A stretch of DNA of 32,553 bases from an uncultured Pelagibacteraceae bacterium (GTDB taxonomy: Bacteria > Pseudomonadota > Alphaproteobacteria > Pelagibacterales > Pelagibacteraceae), in assembly GCA_902627745.1 (NCBI GenBank), contig CACOKG010000007.1, positions 1-32,553 of the forward strand. Reading direction: 5' to 3'. Made by a program: the position numbers and the translations under genes. Positions 8,466 through 17,738 of this stretch are shown piece by piece. Within the stretch, counting starts at the first letter, position 1. Each line of letters begins with the position of its first letter. The notes below the pieces were generated by a model. It did no database searches. It was not told where the DNA came from and saw only the letters and a list, made by a program, of their open reading frames with translations.

Positions 8466-9935
8466 TTAAGGTAAACAATCTAAATAAGTATCAAGATCCC
8501 ATTGTGTTGTTGCACCAAGAAATCTTTCCCACTCATCATTCTTATACCAATGAAAAACTTTATACATTTCATCTGGCATTGCAGATTTTATTACCTCATC
8601 TTCTGATAATCTTTCTAACGCTTCACCTAAGCTTAATGGAAGTTTTTTTACATCCTTCCCAGCTTTTTGAGCCTCATAGATGTTTCTAGACTCTGGTGCT
8701 GCAGGTTTCATTTTTTTAGATATTCCCTCATCGCAAGCTTTAAGTAAAGCTGCACCTAAAAGGTATGGGTTGTGCATTGAGTCAACTGATCTGTACTCAA
8801 ATCTTCCTGGAGCAGACACTCTTAATCCACAAGTTCTATTTTGATAACCCCAATCTGCGTACACTGGCGCCCAGAAACCTTGATCCCATAATCTTCTATA
8901 TGAGTTGACTGTTGAAGAGCCTAGCGCAGTTAGTGCAGGTAAGTGTTTCATTATCCCTGCTATTGATTGTAAACCTATTTTACCAGGTAATTGCATATCT
9001 TTAGTGTCTGGCATAAAAGTATTTGTCCCACCTGATACGTAGCTAAATACCTCTTCAACACCAGGCAATGTTTTGTGGCCCAGTTTGTTGACAGATATCT
9101 TACCACCTTTCCAAAGAGACATATTTGTGTGACAACCACTTGCAGAAACTCCCATAAATGGTTTTGTCATAAAACAAGCAATTAAATTATGTTCTCTGGC
9201 AACTTGCGCACATATCTGTCTATAAGTTGATAGCCTATCAGCATTTCTTAATACATTATCAAAAGTCCAATTCAATTCTAATTGACCTGGTGCATCTTCA
9301 TGATCACCTTGTATCATGTCTAGACCCATTGCATTCGCGTACTCTATAACTTTCATAAAAACAGGTCTTAATGATTCAAATTGATCAATATGATAGCAGA
9401 AAGGTTTTGAAAATCCTTTACCAGTTGGAGTGCCATCTGGATTTTTAGTTAACCACATCATCTCAGGCTCTGTCCCCACTCTTAACTCAAGATCATGTTT
9501 ATCTTTAAACTCATCCATGAATATTCTCAAATTCCCTCGACAATCAGAAGTTAAATGACCACCTGGATTAACTCTTTCTTCTCTGTTTCTAAAACATGTA
9601 CAAAAAACTCTTCCGATTCTTTTATCCCATGGTAATTGAACAAACGTTTCAGGATCAGGTATCCCCACAAGCTCCATTGCTTCAGGTCCATACCCAATAT
9701 AATTATTGTGGCGATCTAAAAATAAATTTGCAGTTGAACCATAAACTAATTGAAATCCTTTTTCGGCAGTTCTTTCCCAATGGTCTGCTGGTATTCCTTT
9801 ACCTACTACTCTTCCAGTAACAGAAATAAATTGAAAATAAATGTAAGTAATTCCTAATTCTTTAATTTTTTCTCTAACTCTTTTTACGAGTTTTGACCTA
9901 CCAGGCTGGTTTACGTGTTTTTCTAGATCCGTCAT
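8466..9935 (-). CDS. gmaS: Gamma-glutamylmethylamide synthetase (glutamine synthetase family)
   Basis: Glutamine synthetase fold motifs (GTEPEMMW, MIQGDHEDAPGQLELNW, FMTKPFMGVSASGCHTNMSLW, NSYRRLW, GRFEYRSVDSMHNPYL); adjacent to mgsABC and tdm. Confidence 0.85.
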   Translation of the reverse strand: MTDLEKHVNQPGRSKLVKRVREKIKELGITYIYFQFISVTGRVVGKGIPADHWERTAEKGFQLVYGSTANLFLDRHNNYIGYGPEAMELVGIPDPETFVQLPWDKRIGRVFCTCFRNREERVNPGGHLTSDCRGNLRIFMDEFKDKHDLELRVGTEPEMMWLTKNPDGTPTGKGFSKPFCYHIDQFESLRPVFMKVIEYANAMGLDMIQGDHEDAPGQLELNWTFDNVLRNADRLSTYRQICAQVAREHNLIACFMTKPFMGVSASGCHTNMSLWKGGKISVNKLGHKTLPGVEEVFSYVSGGTNTFMPDTKDMQLPGKIGLQSIAGIMKHLPALTALGSSTVNSYRRLWDQGFWAPVYADWGYQNRTCGLRVSAPGRFEYRSVDSMHNPYLLGAALLKACDEGISKKMKPAAPESRNIYEAQKAGKDVKKLPLSLGEALERLSEDEVIKSAMPDEMYKVFHWYKNDEWERFLGATTQWDLDTYLDCLP

Positions 9936-10001
9936 GTTTCCCCTCTAAATGTTTTAAGTCAAAAAGGTAACTGAAAACAATTCGTCTGTCTACTTAGATA
10001 A

Positions 10002-11327
10002 CTAACTCCAAGGAAACGGACTGTTCGAAGTAGGGTGAAGTTCACCCTTCTCGTATCGGTTGAATCTAAAAGGCTTCAACAAGTCACTTTCTTGTCCTAA
10101 TATTTCTTTCGCAACTAGCTCACCAACACCGATCATTTTATAACCATGGTTAGCATCTGCAATCATATAAACATTCTCTAAAAATCTATCGAAAATAGGG
10201 AAAGAGTCTGGCGTCATACATCCAAGACCACCTGAAGGACCTTTCCTATATAAATCTGATTTGCCCTCAAATCTTTTTTGACAATGTGCTAATGCTGAAC
10301 ACCACATTTCGCTAAATGCATTTGTAGTTTGATATTCTGGTGACTCCAATCCATAAGGATCAACATTTACATCATCAAAATGTTTTTTAACTATATAAGG
10401 AGATGTTCCTCCTTGTACTCCCAAACCTTCAATATCTGGTTTATAATAAATACCCCAAATTTTATCCGTGATTAATTTTTTTGTTTTATCTGAATATAAT
10501 GGCGCCGTTGAATCTACATGAACGACTGGAGGTTGTTTACCATCATTAGTTTTTAAAAAATCTGGCTCAACTCCAATAACACCTTCTTGCAAAAACCAAT
10601 ATGTCCACATGTCAGTAACATGCATTTTACCATCTTTGCCTTTAATGTTTGCTGTCTTTGGAAGTTCAAGCATGTTCCAAAAATCTCTTGCCCATGGTCC
10701 TGCTCCAATGACCACTTGCTCGCAATCAATTGTACCTTTATCTGTTTCAACACCAGTTACTGCTTTACTATTACTTCCTCTCTTAAATCCAGTTACCTTA
10801 ACACCTTTATGAACATTTACTCCATTTGAGTTTGCTTTGTTTTCTAAAGCTTTAATTGAGTCTTTGTTGAAAGCGTAACCACCTTTTTTTTCATGCAGAA
10901 TAGATGTAATTCCTTGCGCTTGCCAGTCGTCAAATATACCTCTCATGTAATTCATGCAGTCTTTTTCCCCTTCTATGAATTCTGACTCATAACCGATTGC
11001 TTTTTGTTGCTCATAAATACTTGCAACATCTTCGTGCATAACTTCAGGTGAAATTTGCAAATAACCAACTGGATTATATTTAAAAGCTTTAGGATCACTC
11101 TCCCATACTGAAACTGAGTGAGCCATCAATTCTCTCATTGCGGGTTGAAAATAATTATTACGAACTACTCCGCAAGCTATTCCACTTGCACCAGCAGCAG
11201 TGTCCTTTTTTTCTAAAACTACAATATCACCAGGATTTTTATAAGTTTCTGAAAGTTTCCAAGCAGTACTCAATCCGTGAATACCTCCACCGATTATTAC
11301 TACTCTTGCTTTTGTCGGTAATGACAT
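10002..11327 (-). CDS. FAD-dependent oxidoreductase (DAO family, sarcosine oxidase/dimethylglycine dehydrogenase-like)
   Basis: N-terminal dinucleotide motif RVVIIGGGIHGLSTAWKLSETY, AAGASGIACGVVRNNY, C-terminal GPSGGLGCMTPDSFPIFDRF and ADANHGYKMIGVGELVAKEIL. Confidence 0.85.
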   Translation of the reverse strand: MSLPTKARVVIIGGGIHGLSTAWKLSETYKNPGDIVVLEKKDTAAGASGIACGVVRNNYFQPAMRELMAHSVSVWESDPKAFKYNPVGYLQISPEVMHEDVASIYEQQKAIGYESEFIEGEKDCMNYMRGIFDDWQAQGITSILHEKKGGYAFNKDSIKALENKANSNGVNVHKGVKVTGFKRGSNSKAVTGVETDKGTIDCEQVVIGAGPWARDFWNMLELPKTANIKGKDGKMHVTDMWTYWFLQEGVIGVEPDFLKTNDGKQPPVVHVDSTAPLYSDKTKKLITDKIWGIYYKPDIEGLGVQGGTSPYIVKKHFDDVNVDPYGLESPEYQTTNAFSEMWCSALAHCQKRFEGKSDLYRKGPSGGLGCMTPDSFPIFDRFLENVYMIADANHGYKMIGVGELVAKEILGQESDLLKPFRFNRYEKGELHPTSNSPFPWS

Positions 11328-11417
11328 ATTCCAATCTTTATTTTTCGTGTAACTTAAATATATAATTTTTTATATATATAAAAAATATAAGTATTAAATA
11401 TATTAAATGATTTTGCC

Positions 11418-11768
11418 CTAGAAACTTAAATTTTTTAATGTCTCTAAGTATTCATTAAATTCTGCAATGAATGATTTGCTAGGTTTAATAAATTTTTTTC
11501 TTTGATCATTAGGTGCCTTTTCTAAAAAAAAAAATCCTTTTTCACAAGCTTCATTGATCATTAAAGCTGACTTTGGTCTAGATGTTTTAAATAATCTAGT
11601 TTTTAATTCTTCAACAGTTAAATGCTCGCTATTTTTAAAAGCGTTCATAACTAATAACATCATATGGTAATGTGAAGGAGATTTTCTAAAAAAATAATTG
11701 CTAGAAGTATGGGATAGTTTTACTTGGTCTTCCCAGAATTCTAGCAAATCTTTGGTGGTTTTTGCCAT
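11418..11768 (-). CDS. Small predicted winged-helix (MarR-like) protein downstream of tdm
   Basis: 116 aa; LTVEELKTRLFKTSRPKSALMINEACEKGFFFLEKAPNDQRKKFIKPSKSF looks like a helix-turn-helix plus wing (D-x-R-K-K-x-I-x-P-S); shares one base with the tdm stop. Confidence 0.6.
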   Translation of the reverse strand: MAKTTKDLLEFWEDQVKLSHTSSNYFFRKSPSHYHMMLLVMNAFKNSEHLTVEELKTRLFKTSRPKSALMINEACEKGFFFLEKAPNDQRKKFIKPSKSFIAEFNEYLETLKNLSF

Positions 11769-14107
11769 TACGCTCTTACTCTAGTTTTCTTAGGATCGAA
11801 ATGTGGGAAAGTTACTATCTTTGCTGAAATTCTTTTTTGATGACCATCAATTTTTCCAACTTCAACTTCTGTTCCGATTTCAGAGTATTTGTCATCAATT
11901 CTACATAATGCAATATTTTTATTTAAAGTTGTGCTCAAACACCCGCTTGTAATTACACCAACTTGAGATCTTCCAATATGAACACAATCACCATGTCCAG
12001 CAGGTTCTTTGCCAATAAGCTCTAAACCAACTAATTTTTTTTGTGGATTTGCTTTTCTATCAATTAGTATATTTTTTCCTATGAAATCTTCTTCCTTAGT
12101 TTTAAGGGGCACTGTAAAACCAACTCCTGCCTCAAAAGGATCTTGTTGACCATCAAATTCATTACCGAAAAGAATTAAACCTGCTTCAATTCTTAGTTTG
12201 TCTAAAGCTGCAAATCCAGCTGGGATTAAACCATCAGTTTTCCCAGCTTCCATTAGCTTATCCCAAACTTCTGGCGCGTCTTTGGGATGGCACCATACTT
12301 CATAACCCAATTCGCCCGTATATCCTGTCCTTGAAACTATTAGTGGAATTCCTTGAAGATCCTCAATTCTGCAAATAGTAAATCTAAACCACTCTAGTTC
12401 CTCGATTGTAGGCTGGGTAGGTGGAGTAAAAATTAGTTTTTTAAGTATCTCTCTACTTTTTGGTCCTTGTATAGAAACGTTACTTATTTGATCAGTGGAA
12501 TTCTTCACATTAACTTTAAATTTTTTCTTTTTTGCTATTTCTTTTAACCATTCACCTGCATATTCATCACCACATATCCATCTAAAACCAGTTTCGCTCA
12601 ATCTCAACAAAGTTCCATCATCAAACATCATGCCGTTGTCATAACACATTGCCGAATAAACAACTTGACCCACAGATAATTTTTTTATGTTCCTTGTTAA
12701 AGTGTAATTCATTAATTCTTCGGCATCAGGTCCGATTATTTCAAACTTTCTTAAAGATGACAGATCTATGAGGACAGCTTTTTCTCTGCATGCATTATAC
12801 TCTTCAATAACACCATGCTTTGTATAATCATTTGGTAACCAAAAGCCTCTAGCATCAATAAAATTTCTAGTTAGTTTTGAGGTTCTTTTATAAAAACCAG
12901 AGTTTTTTGTAAGTTTTTTTTCTGAATCTGTTTTCATTCTAAAAGCAAATGATTTTGAAAATTCTTTTTTTTTGTCATAGGTTCTAACAAAAATGTCAGT
13001 TGGATTCCATGAATTACATGGATCTATATCACTAGGACACGCAGTAGTTCCTATAGTTAGATCTTTGAGCGCTCGAAACATTACATAATCACCCGGTCTA
13101 GCATAAGATTCGTCCGAGATTACTGAGTTTAGGCCAGTGGCAGAGGTGTTGAAAAATAAGTTAATGGCATGCCATCCTTTTTGTTTTTTTACTCCATATT
13201 TATCCATAGAGTCCGTTAAGTTATCTGAGCAATTTGGATGACCAAAATACCCCATATCCTCATAATATTTTGAAGTACAAGCTAAATTAAAAGTATCATG
13301 CTTTCCTACTGTGTCCCTAATTACTTCAACAAGAGGCTCATGATCAGTATCATAAAATTTAGAAAAGAGTCCAGGACCAGGAAAAGTATTTCCCATAAAA
13401 GTTCTTGTTGTTTGCCAATCAAGACCTTTTTCAATATCTTTATCAAGTTTTCTTGTGTCAAAAGCGACAAAATCTGAACATTGTCTTCCCGCTGGACTTA
13501 TGATCTGAATATAGTCTCCTTCTTTTACTTGATATGAAATACATGTTTGTCTGTCGATATTTTTTTCAAAATTTGGCTCATACATTGGGTCAGGAATTAT
13601 TGTTAATTCTTTGTCATTCTTTATTTTGGCTCTTTTGATAAATAAAGTAAGATCTCCAGATGGATTTTGATCACTTATCAACATTTCATTATTTGGTGCT
13701 GAAAATATTGCATAACACTTATCTTTTGATTTTAATTTTAGCTTTTCTCCAGATGGTGTATCTTCATCAAAAACTATTGATGATTTTGATGTAATTAAAT
13801 TTAAGTTTCTTTTTTTGAGTTGGTAGTTTGTAATTAATGAACTTTCATCATTATTATCTAATATTTTTTTTATAAAACTAGCTTTAGCATTTTCTTTTAA
13901 GTTTAAAATTCCTAAATCATATTTTCCATCTTTGTTAAAACACGTTATCTCGCAAACTTGGTTTCCTTCATCATTAATTATTTCAATTTCATCATCTGGA
14001 AAAATTTGCACGCCAGTTAAACCACCAGCAACAATTACATGTCTTTCAACTCCAGGTGGTAATACATTAAGTCCTGGTTCTTTTATATCTAAAGTTGTAA
14101 GCGCCAT
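11768..14107 (-). CDS. tdm: TMAO demethylase-like: N-terminal DUF1989 (urea carboxylase-associated type) fused to C-terminal GcvT/aminomethyltransferase
   Basis: N-terminal half: YQVKEGDYIQIISPAGRQCSDFVAFD, GLFSKFYDTDHEPLVEVIRDTVGKHDTFNLACTSKYYEDMGYFGHPNCSDN (DUF1989-like with Cys/His). C-terminal half: GVIEEYNACREKAVLIDLSSLRKFEIIGPDAEELMNYTLTRN, VSRTGYTGELGYEVWCH, LGLIPAGFAALDKLRIEAG-type GcvT motifs. Divergent from tmoX. Confidence 0.82.
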   Translation of the reverse strand: MALTTLDIKEPGLNVLPPGVERHVIVAGGLTGVQIFPDDEIEIINDEGNQVCEITCFNKDGKYDLGILNLKENAKASFIKKILDNNDESSLITNYQLKKRNLNLITSKSSIVFDEDTPSGEKLKLKSKDKCYAIFSAPNNEMLISDQNPSGDLTLFIKRAKIKNDKELTIIPDPMYEPNFEKNIDRQTCISYQVKEGDYIQIISPAGRQCSDFVAFDTRKLDKDIEKGLDWQTTRTFMGNTFPGPGLFSKFYDTDHEPLVEVIRDTVGKHDTFNLACTSKYYEDMGYFGHPNCSDNLTDSMDKYGVKKQKGWHAINLFFNTSATGLNSVISDESYARPGDYVMFRALKDLTIGTTACPSDIDPCNSWNPTDIFVRTYDKKKEFSKSFAFRMKTDSEKKLTKNSGFYKRTSKLTRNFIDARGFWLPNDYTKHGVIEEYNACREKAVLIDLSSLRKFEIIGPDAEELMNYTLTRNIKKLSVGQVVYSAMCYDNGMMFDDGTLLRLSETGFRWICGDEYAGEWLKEIAKKKKFKVNVKNSTDQISNVSIQGPKSREILKKLIFTPPTQPTIEELEWFRFTICRIEDLQGIPLIVSRTGYTGELGYEVWCHPKDAPEVWDKLMEAGKTDGLIPAGFAALDKLRIEAGLILFGNEFDGQQDPFEAGVGFTVPLKTKEEDFIGKNILIDRKANPQKKLVGLELIGKEPAGHGDCVHIGRSQVGVITSGCLSTTLNKNIALCRIDDKYSEIGTEVEVGKIDGHQKRISAKIVTFPHFDPKKTRVRA

Positions 14108-14144
14108 TTTTAATTACCTTTTATACTATAAAAATATCTAACTG

Positions 14145-14173
14145 TTGACTATCATTTTACTTAAGCACATACT
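14145..14173 (+). promoter_or_regulatory. Candidate sigma70-type promoter for tmoX
   Basis: TTGACT (14145-14150), 17-bp spacer, CATACT (14168-14173), in the 96-bp divergent tdm/tmoX intergenic region. Confidence 0.4.
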
Positions 14174-14203
14174 AAGGAACTTAATATTAAGAAAGGGGAA
14201 TAA

Positions 14204-15148
14204 ATGCGAAAAATAATATCATTAATTTCTGCACTTATAATCTCAGTGGTAAGTTTTGCTGGTTTATCAAATGCAGATAGCAAAAAACCCATCGTTATCC
14301 CAACTCATAACTGGTCAAGTCAAATTGTGATGGCTTATGTTATTGGTGGAATAATGGAAAGTATGGGAAATAATGTTAAATATGTTAATGCTGACTCACA
14401 AGCAGTATACGAGTCAATTAGAATTGGCGACGTAACAATATCTCATGAAGTATGGGAGTCTGCTTTTGGTAAATCATTTACTACAGCTTTAGATAAGGGT
14501 GGTTTACTTGACTGGGGTGATCATGAGGCAAGAACTCTTGAGGATATGGGATATCCTAATTGGGTTGCTGAAAAAGGATTATGCCCAGGACTACCAGACT
14601 GGACTGCTTTAAAAAATCCTGCTTGTGCTAAAAACTTTACAACACCTGACTCACCAAATGGAAAAGGAAGAATGTTAGAAGGTCCACAAACTTGGCATGG
14701 TGACTTAATCCCTCAAAGAGTTGATGCTTTAGGATTAGGAGATCTTTGGTGGGTTAAATTTGCTGGAAGTGCAGACGCACTATGGGCAGAGTTAGCAGCA
14801 GCTGAAAAAGAAGGAAGAGGAACAATCATCTTTAACTGGACACCAAACTTTACAGATGGTGCTGGTTTTACATTTATCGACTTTCCTCCATACACAGCAG
14901 GTTGTAGACCAGAAGATGGCGGAGATGGAAAATGTGGTTCACCAGATGGTTATTTGAAAAAAGCAGTTAATGCTGATTTTCCAAAAACTCATCCAGATGC
15001 AGCGGCTATGTTTAAAAAACTTTCTTTCACAACAAGTCAAATTGGTGCAATGGCAGCTTTAGTTGACGTTGACAAAATGACTCATGAAGATGCTGCAAAA
15101 GCATGGTTGAAAAAGAACGAGAAAGTTTGGAAAGCTTTTACTAAATAA
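14204..15148 (+). CDS. tmoX: ABC transporter substrate-binding protein, ProX/OpuAC type; probable TMAO-binding protein TmoX
   Basis: Signal peptide MRKIISLISALIISVVSFAGLSNA, then a glycine betaine/TMAO SBP-like domain (IVIPTHNWSSQIVMAYVIGGIMESMG, VWESAFGKSF, GPQTWHGDLIPQRVDALGLGDLWWVKF); next to tdm, tmm and an OpuA-type ABC. Confidence 0.82.
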   Translation: MRKIISLISALIISVVSFAGLSNADSKKPIVIPTHNWSSQIVMAYVIGGIMESMGNNVKYVNADSQAVYESIRIGDVTISHEVWESAFGKSFTTALDKGGLLDWGDHEARTLEDMGYPNWVAEKGLCPGLPDWTALKNPACAKNFTTPDSPNGKGRMLEGPQTWHGDLIPQRVDALGLGDLWWVKFAGSADALWAELAAAEKEGRGTIIFNWTPNFTDGAGFTFIDFPPYTAGCRPEDGGDGKCGSPDGYLKKAVNADFPKTHPDAAAMFKKLSFTTSQIGAMAALVDVDKMTHEDAAKAWLKKNEKVWKAFTK

Positions 15149-15171
15149 GGCTTGAAGCAACTAAATCTTTA

Positions 15172-15208
15172 AATCTCTCCCAACATTGTTGGGGGAGATT
15201 TTTTTTTA
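15172..15208 (+). terminator. Rho-independent terminator downstream of tmoX
   Basis: Stem AATCTCTCCCAAC / GTTGGGGGAGATT with short loop (ATT), one G-U pair, followed by TTTTTTT; 23 bp after the tmoX stop. Confidence 0.88.
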
Positions 15209-15220
15209 AGTATAAATTAA

Positions 15221-15682
15221 ATGATTAAATATTTTTTAAGTATATTAATTAGTCTATTGTTTTTTAATCAATCTTTTGCAAAAGATGTAAGTATAAGTGA
15301 AAATATTGATCTTGAGTTTGCTTGTGATTTAGAAAAAAAAATAATTAAAAATTCAGAATATAATTATCAAACCTTTTTAGCTAAAGATTTAAATGAGAAA
15401 GGTTTAGATAAGTTCAAAATTTTATCCAAAAAACCAGAAACACTTTCAATTAAAGGATTATCATTATTTCTTTCAGATGCAGCAAAACTTAACGTTAAAG
15501 TAGTCAATAAAGATGTAGTTTTATTTAAGTCAATTGATCAAAAAAAAAATTATTCTGAGTCTGGTATTATTACCAGAAAAACAGGTGAATTAATTCATGA
15601 AATAACAAAAAATATAAAAAGTGAAAACTCTGAAAAATATATTTCTATTTATTCATGTAACAAAGAGGACAAAAAAGTATAA
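15221..15682 (+). CDS. Hypothetical secreted protein (153 aa)
   Basis: Signal-peptide-like N-terminus MIKYFLSILISLLFFNQSFAKD; no family recognised. Confidence 0.65.
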   Translation: MIKYFLSILISLLFFNQSFAKDVSISENIDLEFACDLEKKIIKNSEYNYQTFLAKDLNEKGLDKFKILSKKPETLSIKGLSLFLSDAAKLNVKVVNKDVVLFKSIDQKKNYSESGIITRKTGELIHEITKNIKSENSEKYISIYSCNKEDKKV

Positions 15683-15716
15683 TTTTTTTTTAATCAATTT
15701 TGTGTAAAATAATATT

Positions 15717-16094
15717 ATGAAAAAATATCTATATATTATTATTTTAAGCTTTCTTATTAGTTCAGTTGCGCTAGCGCGAAGCACAGGATGTAAAGAAGGA
15801 AACTGTGAAAATGGTTTTGGAAAATGGGTTTATACTGACAAGACTACTTACGAAGGTGAGTGGGTAGGCACTAAGAAAAATGGCCAAGGAGTTGAAACTT
15901 GGCCCAACGGATACATCTATAAAGGTGAGTTTAAAAATAGTGAATGGAGTGGGGAAGGTGTTCTGACTTTTCCGGATGGCTCAACTTATGAAGGGGAATG
16001 GGCAAAAGGATTTATGAATGGTAAAGGTACTTTTACATCATCAGACGGAACCCAAAAATCTGGAATATGGAAAAATGGAAAGTTACAAGAGTAA
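15717..16094 (+). CDS. Secreted MORN-repeat protein
   Basis: Signal-like N-terminus then several MORN units: TTYEGEWVGTKKNGQGVETWPNGYIYKGEFKNSEWSGEGVLTFPDGSTYEGEWAKGFMNGKGTF. Confidence 0.82.
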   Translation: MKKYLYIIILSFLISSVALARSTGCKEGNCENGFGKWVYTDKTTYEGEWVGTKKNGQGVETWPNGYIYKGEFKNSEWSGEGVLTFPDGSTYEGEWAKGFMNGKGTFTSSDGTQKSGIWKNGKLQE

Positions 16095-16646
16095 ATGTTA
16101 AAAGAAAATTTTTTTAATAGAATAAAATATTTGCCTGAGACTACAAAGCAGTTTGGTGGTTTGTTACTAATTATTCTAATTATATTATCCTCTTTTTTTG
16201 CTTTAAACATAATGTTTGGAGGTGGTGATGAACTTGTTAGAAAAATGAAACTAGAGGAGGAAAGAATTGCGAAAGAAAAGAAATTGAGTGAATTAATATC
16301 TAAACTACCTTCAGGTATATTAGTAACTTTTGATGGCACAGATCATTACAAACTAACAGATGAAGTTTACGAACAAGTTTGTAAAGCAACAAAATTAATT
16401 CCACAACGTGCAATTATGGGGGCAAATTTTTTAAATTATAGAGCACATGAAATTTACACAATTAATGGTAATAAAATTGATGAAACATTTGTTAAGTGGG
16501 ATGAGGAAAAAAATAAGTGTTTTGCTGGGTTTACGGTAAGTGGGAATAATGTTGGAGTTGACGAGTCAATTAATGTTAGTGGTGAGGCGTTAAGTTTTTT
16601 AAGTACAGGAATTGATACAAGAGTTTATTATATTAAAAATTTTTAA
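16095..16646 (+). CDS. Hypothetical protein with one TM helix (183 aa)
   Basis: Hydrophobic helix FGGLLLIILIILSSFFALNIMFGG; starts immediately after the MORN ORF stop. Confidence 0.65.
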   Translation: MLKENFFNRIKYLPETTKQFGGLLLIILIILSSFFALNIMFGGGDELVRKMKLEEERIAKEKKLSELISKLPSGILVTFDGTDHYKLTDEVYEQVCKATKLIPQRAIMGANFLNYRAHEIYTINGNKIDETFVKWDEEKNKCFAGFTVSGNNVGVDESINVSGEALSFLSTGIDTRVYYIKNF

Positions 16647-16709
16647 GGAGAAAGTAACAATATTATGGATTTAATTTTATCATAATTTCATATAACTTAT
16701 TTAGTATTT

Positions 16710-17738
16710 ATGTCTGAACCAGTAATCAAATGTGAAAATGTTTATAAAATTTTTGGAGCAAATGCCCAAAAGATGCTTCAAGACTCAAATGGTAATGTTG
16801 ACGCTAAAACTTTTCAAGATAATGGCTGTATCGTTGGTGTAAATAATGCTTCCTTTGAAGTTTCTAAAGGAGAGATGTTAGTTGTTATGGGCTTATCAGG
16901 CTCAGGGAAATCAACTTTATTAAGATGTATTTCACGATTAACAGATGCAACAGGTGGAAAAATTTTTATAGAAGGCCAGGATCTTTTACAATTAAATAAT
17001 AAAGACTTAATCAATCTTAGAAGAAATAAAATGGGAATGGTTTTCCAAAGCTTTGCATTACTTCCACATAAAACTGTTGTTGAAAATATAGCTTTTCCAC
17101 TTCAGATTAAAGGTGTTAAGACTGAAGACAGTATTAGCAAAGCAATGGATATGGTTAAACTAGTTGGTCTTGATGGCAGGGAAAACTATTTTCCAAGAGA
17201 ACTTTCAGGAGGACAGCAACAAAGAGTAGGTATTGCAAGGTCTCTAGCAGTTGAGCCTGATATTTGGTTTCTAGATGAACCTTTTTCAGCTTTGGATCCA
17301 TTAATTAGAAAAGAGATGCAGGATGAGTTTTTAAGACTTCAAGAAAAATTACAAAAAACAATTATGTTTATCACTCATGATTTTGATGAAGCCCTAAAAC
17401 TTGCTGATCGTATTGCAATTATGAAAGATGGTATAATTGAACAACTAGATACACCTGCCAATATTGTTTTAAACCCAGCTACAGAATATGTCAGAAAATT
17501 TACTGAAGAAGTACCAAGAGAAAAAGTTTTATTAATTAAAGATGTCATGGAGATATCTAAAGATAACCTAGGTGACTTAAAAGTTTCAAAAGATGAAATT
17601 ATAGAAAATGTTGCTGAAAAAATTCTCACTCAAGAAAAATCAGTAGCTGTAATAGATGACAACGATCAAATTGTGGGTTCTATCAATCCAACTAAAATAA
17701 TTAATACAGTTTTTGGGGGAAGAAAGAATAATAATTGA
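16710..17738 (+). CDS. tmoV: ABC transporter ATP-binding protein, ProV/OpuAA type; probable TmoV
   Basis: Walker A GLSGSGKSTLLRCI, signature LSGGQQQRVGIARSLA, Walker B DIWFLDEPFSALD, C-terminal CBS-like region (SVAVIDDNDQIVGSINPTKII). Confidence 0.88.
   Translation: MSEPVIKCENVYKIFGANAQKMLQDSNGNVDAKTFQDNGCIVGVNNASFEVSKGEMLVVMGLSGSGKSTLLRCISRLTDATGGKIFIEGQDLLQLNNKDLINLRRNKMGMVFQSFALLPHKTVVENIAFPLQIKGVKTEDSISKAMDMVKLVGLDGRENYFPRELSGGQQQRVGIARSLAVEPDIWFLDEPFSALDPLIRKEMQDEFLRLQEKLQKTIMFITHDFDEALKLADRIAIMKDGIIEQLDTPANIVLNPATEYVRKFTEEVPREKVLLIKDVMEISKDNLGDLKVSKDEIIENVAEKILTQEKSVAVIDDNDQIVGSINPTKIINTVFGGRKNNN

Noticed and set aside
10553-10829. Overlapping ORFs (66, 80, 67 aa) inside the FAD oxidoreductase
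   Set aside because: Alternate-frame and antisense ORFs inside a conserved gene; mutually overlapping.
15986-16339. 117-aa minus-strand ORF across the MORN/TM genes
   Set aside because: Antisense to two better-supported ORFs; no start context or domain support.
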